Part shown: positions 52,833 to 59,813 of the stretch, in pieces | How positions within the stretch are numbered: position 1 is the first letter of the stretch | Layout of the letters: each line of letters begins with the position of its first letter | Assembly: GCA_000310025.1 (NCBI GenBank) | Contig: FN649758.1 | Location: 1,650,032-1,709,844 of the forward strand | Length of the DNA stretch: 59,813 bases | From: Ectocarpus siliculosus | Taxonomy: Eukaryota > Sar > Phaeophyceae > Ectocarpales > Ectocarpaceae | Direction of reading: 5' to 3' | The notes under the pieces: model-generated | The model's input: the letters and a program-made list of their open reading frames with translations, nothing else | Told to the model about the DNA's origin: nothing | Database searches by the model: none | Made by a program: the position numbers and the translations under genes

Positions 52833-53401
52833 GCGAAGCGACCCGTTAGAGGCGGCGAGCCGGCGAGCACAGTGAGCTGACGCACGAAGGCGCGGAAGCT
52901 CGCTGTGCGAGCCCCGATGCCCCCCCCCGGCTGGTGAGGGGGCCCCGCTGTACGCGCCGCCGGAGGCAATTTCGCTTCACTTCCCATCACAATTTCCGAA
53001 AAATAGGCCCCCAAAGCCGGCAGGGTACAGCCACCTATTTTAACAAAAAAAACGTGTGGGTGAACCAGCTTCTAGGGTGAACGCATGAAGTCGGAAAATG
53101 CAGCAAGTGTTTCATGGTGTCATCATTTTAACTATCGCAACCTTGTCCTAGAAAGCCAAGTTCTCACAAAGCTACCGCTGCTTGGCTTCCCGCTACCGGC
53201 CAAATACATGTTCACATTTCGTGACCTCTATTTAGTGATCTCCGTCACTGCGTTCAATACTACCGAACCACGACCCACAAAGAAATACGAAAAAAGTGGA
53301 AGCAAGCCAGCCACCCGGCGTCCAACAAACCATCCGTACGCAGTACGCAGAGAATCACCACGACACCACTACGCAACATCTCTACGACACGCGACGAGAG
53401 T

Positions 53402-54541
53402 TCATTTCTGCTTCCGGCCGAGGTCTTTCTGCGAAATGCCGCTGGACCACGACAGCCCGTGGGAGCCATTCAGGAACACGAGCGCATCGATCGTGTCCTC
53501 CCCGAGGCGGTCGCGCTTCCTCGTGACTATGTTGCCGGCCATGGAAAAGACGCGTTCAGACGCAGCCGATGACGGGCGGATCACGACGTACTCCGATTGG
53601 TGCCGGCACCACCATTTCAGATCATCCTGTCCGTTCGAGCCTTCGTCGAGGCCATCTTCAGCAATGAACCGCCCAAGCTCCAGCTCGGCCGCATCCATCC
53701 GTGCCTGAAGTGGGAGCCTTCCGGAGTAAGGCTCGGCGCTTCTGCTTCCATCACCATCCGCTCTAATCGATCCACCGTCCATACCCATTGCCTTCGCTGT
53801 CGATACACAACTGGAGCGAAAGCTCTTCTTCTGCTTCGCCGGGGGCTGTTCGTCCGACGTACCGCCTGAACCACCACGATCCGCGGACCCGCCTGCTTCG
53901 TTCTCGGCGGCGATGTCTTTGGAGAACTGGGTCTTTAGGTCGACCAGAAGAAGTTTGCGCCAAGCTTTTTTTTCGCGGCCCAACAGCCACTCGAGCCCTT
54001 TCGTGCGTGGGCTTAGCGCGGATGCCATCTTGACAACCCCGGGAAGCTCGTCCCAGCGGTCGGCGTGGCCGACTAGCATTGCTTCGCCAGCATCCGCGAA
54101 CGGGCCGTCGTTAAAAGCCGCTGCCTCCGCCTCGATGTGAGCATTCAAGACTGACATGATGCAGGGAAGTTCCGCCAGGCCAAGGGCATCACTCTCCAAG
54201 GCCTCGACTGCATCCGCAAACGGCTCCAGCATTGTCGCCATCATCTCCGCCGCGTTTTCCCAGTCCTTGCTCGTGACGTGGATGTCCACCCCCGCACGCT
54301 CGTTAACGACCTCGAGGGTGTGCACAGTGCTGTGCGATGTGCTGCTGTGAGGGTTCCGTGGAGTGTTTATCGAATTATCGTATCGATATCGAATCATCAA
54401 AATGTCGAAAGAACCAACTTTTTTTGATAACCGATATCGATACGATAATTCAATACGACATACCGAAAAATCTATACGATGTCCAACACTAGTACGCATA
54501 GTATGAATGGTAGTTGGAACAGCGGATGAAGAGTACAACAT
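53402..54541 (-). mobile_element. 5'-truncated hAT-family transposase
   Basis: The frame carries, near its N-terminus, VVNERAGVDIHVTSKDWENA then AEMMATMLEPFADAVEAL (the helical part following the insertion domain in hAT transposases). Near its C-terminus it carries the dimerisation domain: DDLKWWCRHQSEY, PSSAASERVFSMAGN, IVTRKRDRL and ALVFLNG. The ERxFS signature and the preceding W-W are diagnostic of hAT. The N-terminal BED finger and most of the RNase-H catalytic core are absent, so the copy is not autonomous. The first 60 codons (54541 to about 54350) read through an AT palindrome and are probably not original coding sequence. GC-rich, unlike its flanks. Confidence 0.85.
54366..54480. repeat. 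perfect 20-bp inverted repeat and ATCGATATCG-rich stretch, right of hAT
   Basis: GAATTATCGTATCGATATCG (54372-54391) and its exact complement (54432-54451) are separated by a 40-base loop. Further TACGAT/ATCGTA words follow. It could be part of a terminal or subterminal inverted repeat of the hAT element or of a nested element. Confidence 0.7.
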
Positions 54542-57500
54542 ACTTTTTTATGTATAGCCTATGTCCGAGCCGAAGCTGCATGTATGTCCAGCAGGAAGCA
54601 GTATCGATAGAGCGATTTGTTCGAGTACACGGTGCAGAAGGACTACATCACTCTGTTGTGGGGCCGTCCTGTTGGGTATCGCAAACGAAAGGAAGGTCAC
54701 CCGCAGTCCACAGTGCAGAAAGGCAGCGGTCATGCAGAGAGGAGATACGGTATTTTTTCGTTCGGTGGTTTCATCGACGGAGAGAGACAACAATACGAAA
54801 AGCTTGCTGGATGATGCTAGAGTACAGTCCGTTGGAGACGACCCGAAACGCACCAAAAGAGAATGTGCTCCACACAGATTTGCTAGAACTGTATAAAGCA
54901 CGGCTGACACTGCTAGTGTACAAATTAGTTTGTGCCGCTCTGGTTTTTATCGCTGTCTTGATCTATCTGTAGCCGGCCGTGTTAGCTTGGCTTGCGGTGG
55001 CGGTATCCGCGCCATGATTGTCAGAAGTTGAGGTTTAAAGGTCTCCTCCTACAAGGATAACGGAGTAGATGAAACGGTTGTGTTTTATGTTGCGGGGCCA
55101 CGTGCTCCTTGCATAGGATTTCTCGAGAACGAAGCGCCTCTGTACGCTCAAGCCCGCTGCGACCAATGTACGGACCGTTTGTCACTCGTCGTCTTTCGGA
55201 CCCATATGCGTTTCTTGACAGGTACTCGTCGAAACCATGATGGACAAGGAAGGAACCTCATAAGCCTTCATTTTTGTCGTCGGACAGAGTGGCGTAGTGG
55301 GCGCCCACCCAGCAGCAGCCGTGCCGAAGCCTGGATTCAAACGTTTTCGGCAAAATGAACACGGTTTGAGTAGCATGGCTGAAGCACTTTAGATCTCCCC
55401 TAAAGCAAGATAATGACGTCAATGGTTCCGTGGGCATGCAGTAACAGTATGGTGAAGAGTTATCTCGGTATGTTGACTGAAGACGACTAATGGAATGGCA
55501 AACTGTGGCTGGATGCAGACCAATGAATGGCATGATTTCTCAAGAAAGCCGACTGCTGTGCTGCCTTTGTTTAGTCTGGCTCTTTTTTTTTTCGCTGTTC
55601 GAGTGTTGTATCCGATCCGAGGCGTTCGTGCGTAAGAGAAACCCTTTTGTGCTCTAGGCCTTGTCCCCCCCGTCGGTGTTCAACACCTTACCAGAGGGGT
55701 CCGTCGATATCCCTCGTAGTAGGCTCAAGAAATATTCCGGCCGTGATGTTTGGAAGCGAACTTGTCCGTCATCGTTTGGAACAAAAAAAACTCGGCGCAA
55801 AAGTTTTTCTTAACATGGCCGAACAAATCCATCTCTAAGAAAAGAGTCTAAAAAAAGATGGATTATTAGCAATGAAATTCATAGCATTATTGAATCGCCT
55901 GAACTGAAATCTCCGTTTTTTCTTACATCCGGACTAATTTCAGTACTTCGTCATACGCATCAGGCCTGCATGTAGACGGCATTTCCGACCATATCGACAA
56001 AAATCCGCCACATACAAACCGTGGCCAGTGGCAGTTCCCCCGCAGAACAAGCACGTGCGTGGCCGCGGTACTCTTGTGTGCCGTGCTTGCTGGCAGAGAG
56101 TTAAGCGATTTACAACAGCAGTCAAACGGTGAAAGGGATTGTTGAAAATGATTCCCCCATGCCGATGGGTGTGCCCTTCCATGGTCTGGTTATTAGACTA
56201 CTGCTGTTCGCTCGTTGTAAACGTCGACGACACGCAGGACCAAGGTTCATGACTTTCTCGAGCTCCTACCCAGACTCTATTGTGTGTAATGATGTCCCTT
56301 TCTCCCCGACAGCAGTTTCCGCGACTATAACCTGGTCATGCGATCCTCAGAAAATGGATTTGTGAATCATTATTGGTCGCTTTTTTTATGAAACTATCAT
56401 GATTTTCAACCTCGGAGAGGTATAATGCCGCGTGCGGATGGATTATTTCCGGGTACCATACCGCTTCTCCTCTCAATATTTCCGAAAATCGAACGCAACA
56501 CTCACCAAATTGCAATGAATTTAAATGAAGATTCACGAGAACCTACCTCTGGACACTGCAGACACAAAGCTTCCTTCTCTTGCCAACCATCCTGTACCTT
56601 CGTGGGGGCATTCCCGGACCAGTCCGAGGAGAGGGTCGAGCGGACAGAGAGGGCGGAGTGAACACATATCTCCTTGTAAATCCGATCTGCGGTAGTTATC
56701 CCCCCCAGGGCCATGGGGGTCAGAGTGCGTCACGGGGCAGTAGCTCGTGCCCTCGTCGCGCAACAATAAACGAGTCTGGGTTGCTTCACAGGACATATTT
56801 CTTGGACCGCTCAGCCAAGGGCCCCAAGGCTCCAAGGCAGCCACCAACGCTCCCTGCTATGGTTTTCAATTTGGCTGAGCAAGGCACCACGCAGATAGCG
56901 AATATCTCCAATGCCGCGGGCCAAGTTAAAATAGTTTGATACACGACAGCAGGGCTCAAAAGACGAGGAAGATATATTCTGGATGGTAGCAGTCTGGTTG
57001 AGGATATCGAGCGGCCTCAAGGGTCCGCTTTGGGGTTTGTCGTGTCGAAGGTCGCTGAAAACATGCGCTGGAGGTTTGCCATGCCTTACTGACTTTCTTG
57101 AGGCTTTAACCAAGTACATTTTAGACAATTGGTTGGATCTCATCTTGGCCTCTAGATTCGTCTACCAACGAAAGAGTGAACCGATCGTGCCTTACATTTT
57201 CACTCTGCATCGTGTCCGACCGACCCATTCTGACCTCACCCACTGTTCTCACACGATGCAACACATACACATCCCAAGTACCCCTCACCCCACTCCGATA
57301 TCGCACCCAACCCTCCTTGTTTGAGATGACGGCTCCACTGCACATCCGCCGACCTGACTTGTACAGACAAATGACACAAGCGTTACTGTAAGTCCAACTT
57401 CACGCACCAGATAGATACGTACATAGAGGCCATCATATAGACCCCTGTGTAGAACATGCTAGAGGCGACCGCACGAAGAGGTGTGAGTGTTTCCCCGAAA

Positions 57501-57789
57501 ACCAAAATTGTTCATGCGTCGTGCAAGCTACTGAAGCTTTCTGCCAATACAGTTTCTACGACGACATCACCTGAACGCAACGTGTCGAATGAAAGCTGGC
57601 CTAAGGCAGAACATGCACTCTCAACATTCTGGAACCCAACAGTACGGTACCCACCCAATATAGGCTGTAAACAGTACAATTATTTGCCATTGCGGGTTAT
57701 TCGACTTTCACTCCGGGCTCTGTGAGAACACAAAACTTCACCACGAGCTGATTGGAACATGCGCCCGTTGTTGGTAGCGTTTGTTTGTG
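54542..57789. other. intergenic, no gene recognised
   Basis: Only short frames without coding bias or family motifs on either strand. No RNA gene or clear repeat seen. Confidence 0.4.
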
Positions 57790-58660
57790 ACTACACATCA
57801 GGGAACCGATACCAGCTCGCTGCACAACAGCCCCCCAGCATACCACTCACATCCTTATCCGACGTTCAGCGACCATAGCCAACAAGCCACCACAAGAGCA
57901 ACAAGGAACAGCATCAACACGTTCAAGGAACCGACGACAAATCAATCACAGAAAATATCCCCATCGCCATCACCGCACTATCACCCCAACCGCCGCACAG
58001 ATAGGCTTAGTGTCAAGGCTTGAGGTTTGTAAAAACAAATATTATAATTCATTCCAAACTCTGCTCGGTACTATCCGACTAACGCGGACGCCTTCCGTCA
58101 TCACATTCCACATTATCATATGCAACTAACTCAAAGATATTGAAAGGAGCCAGACACACTTGAGAAATAAAATAAAGTAAGTACTGCCATTGCAACAACA
58201 ATAATGGATAATGGCAATCGAAATAATTTTGAAAATATTTTGCAAAACAACAGCATCATAACATCACAATGAAAATATAGTGTAGAAACCAACGCCCCCA
58301 TGGGTTCTAGAAGAATGTCTCACCACTACCGCCACCACCACCAAGGACAACATCACAACCCATTAAACAGCAGCAACGACATTCGCATTACTATATCCAC
58401 TGAAACAGGACTATTGAGAGACTGGACTGCACTTCAACACCGACCAATAGGCCACATACTGAATGTTGAAGCTGGCAACGATCGTCCTACGGCTCAACCA
58501 CCTACCCTTTGGCACACTCTTCTGGCGTCAAGGATTGCAACCGCTACAGAACTTTCTACCAGTGCTGGCGGCACTATTTTACTTTGTGGGGTTCATCGAG
58601 TGTCATCGAAGCACGTCACCAATAATGGATATACCTGAAGGACGTAGACTACATACGGAG
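57790..58660. other. A/C-rich, G-poor strand-asymmetric segment
   Basis: The plus strand is rich in CAACA, ACCAC and AATA words and poor in G, including an A-rich stretch at about 58090-58275. No coding bias. It stands out from both flanks. Confidence 0.45.
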
Positions 58661-59569
58661 TACTAAGCCTGTCAGAGAGAATTTACCCCTCCCCAGCAGT
58701 CTGCTTTGCTCTACTACGCACAGCGGCACCCCATCAATATTTCCGCTTGTTGGGTTCATGTTGCCCGCCCCACGCGAAACCAAAGCGCACAGCAAAGCCA
58801 AGACCTCGAAGCCTCTCGTTGGGTACGAACCCTGACACCCCCACTCAAGCTGTTGCCCACCATTCATTCCATTTCCACGGAGATCTCTTGTCCCGCCGGT
58901 AACAATATTGCACATTTCGACTCTGTCAGGCCAAAAATAAAGGAGTACAGCAGTAATGCACATGGTCAATCTACCGCGGTTAGAACCTGTGTGTGTGGTA
59001 CACGCCACCCGCCACATGGTGAAAGACCCAGAGTCTATGTAGTGGGGGCGTTACAAAGTTCTTGCCCTAAAACCATGTGCAGCGTATTACTGTACATGTA
59101 GAACCTCTACAGCCCTGCTGAATTCTCGGTTGCGCTGGCTGGCGCAGCCGCGCTCGCTCCCCCGCTCCCGGAGCCGCTTGTAGCCTCGGGGCTGGCCTTC
59201 CGCGCCGAGCCCCTGGTTCCACTCCTGCCTCCTCATCTGCGAGCTGCGGGCGGCTGCTCGTCAGGCGGACCGTTGGTGCTGCGCTTCGGCTGCTCCGGTC
59301 CCGTGAAGCTGTCGTGTTCGTGAGTTCCATTGCTCCAAGTCAGCGGCGCTGCAGCCATGCTCGTCTGAAAAAATATGGGAAATCCGCTCCCGACAAAGAC
59401 GTACGCGCTCTGTGGTACTGAGTTCATGGAATCATTTTTACCGTACACGAGTTTTGCTCTACCAGAGCAGCATTCGTGAGACGTAAGCAGTACCCCTGGT
59501 CTGACAAAGTCGTCGACGGCATGGGTGGATGCATGGGGCGACAGTGAAACTACATTCGACGTCGTCACC
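58661..59569. other. intergenic or intronic, no feature
   Basis: Probably intron or 3' flank of the minus-strand coding sequence at the window end. A GC-rich stretch at 59130-59300 has open frames without recognisable motifs. Confidence 0.3.
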
Positions 59570-59813
59570 GCGGGATGCCGTTGCACCGGCGGCGGAGGTC
59601 CTCCAGATGGGGGAACTTTTTGCCCTTGGGCAAGTTGATGGTGCGCTTTGAAGGCGTCCAACGACAGCAGCTTCGGCGCAAGCTGGAGCGCCGCGCTCTC
59701 CTCACCGGCGGTCCACAACCCCCAAGCCGCCTCGACCTCTTTCCTGTAAGCCTCGTGAGCCTCCGCCGGGAAGAGGTTAGCGAGGGCGTTCGCTTTGGAT
59801 ACGACATCGACGT
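59570..59813 (-). CDS. partial exon of an unidentified minus-strand gene, likely frameshifted
   Basis: Entering from the window edge, the minus strand reads VDVVSKANALANLFPAEAHE, YRKEVEAAWGLW and SAALQLAPKLLSLDAFKA with strong G/C third positions. After about 59648 the biased, protein-like frame shifts by one: TINLPKGKKFPHLEDLRRRC then NGIP, ending near a CCGCG|GTGACG donor-like site at about 59568. The family is not recognised. A single-base indel in a real gene or a pseudogene explains the pattern. Confidence 0.45.

Larger units (their letters stand above)
51102..53401. other. intergenic region between the ankyrin and hAT loci
   Basis: AT-rich, with an Arg/Ala-rich minus-strand frame at 52319-52774 and an ATCGATATCG-rich stretch at 52785-52832. 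No confident gene. Confidence 0.4.

Noticed and set aside
58463-58666. A hydrophobic 67-codon frame (PVLAALFYFVGFIECHRS) as a small membrane protein
   Set aside because: It lies in a G-poor, low-bias region with an alternative frame equally open. No start context or homologue recognised.

Overview
This is eukaryotic nuclear DNA, most likely from a brown alga (Ectocarpus-like stramenopile). The evidence is GC-rich exons with strong G/C third positions, long and compositionally distinct introns (hundreds to thousands of bases, GT-AG), many trinucleotide and homopolymer tracts, Ala/Gly/Ser-rich proteins, a LINE fragment, a hAT fragment, and an ankyrin gene whose C-terminal half resembles a family I recall as expanded in brown algae. 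The species call is inference. All exon boundaries below were deduced by hand from splice sites, reading phase and family motifs.

Layout. 1-5 kb: a LINE tail, SINE-like and tandem repeats, and the terminal exon of an unknown gene (2062-2344). 5.1-19.8 kb (+): a very large protein-kinase-like gene whose kinase domain is spread over seven or eight small exons, followed by a 3.7-kb exon coding a low-complexity tail. One of its introns carries a 1352-bp transposon with about 496-bp inverted arms and a 9-bp target duplication. The 3' part is interrupted by a 100-N assembly gap with an inverted exon copy at its edge. 22.6-27.9 kb (+): a FAM227-like (FWWh-domain) gene. 29.5-37.0 kb (-): a calpain-like gene, convergent with the FAM227-like gene and divergent from the next. 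38.1-43.4 kb (+): a complete seven-exon mitochondrial carrier of the pyrimidine-nucleotide (Rim2/SLC25A33/A36) type. 43.4-49.8 kb: mostly repeats, small ORFs and a three-copy tandem repeat. 49.8-51.1 kb (+): a frameshifted ankyrin-repeat gene. 53.4-54.5 kb (-): a 5'-truncated hAT transposase between AT-rich palindromes. 54.5-59.2 kb: no recognisable gene. 59.5 kb to the end (-): a partial, apparently frameshifted coding exon.

The most notable result is that two enzyme-family genes carry substituted catalytic residues. The calpain-like protein has all three triad positions replaced (Cys to Ser, His to Arg, Asn to Cys) while its exons join in phase and its C2-like domain III is kept. The kinase-like protein has HRN for HRD and DFE for DFG. 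The first looks like a maintained pseudoprotease. The second is either a pseudokinase or a decaying gene, because two of its exons do not join cleanly.
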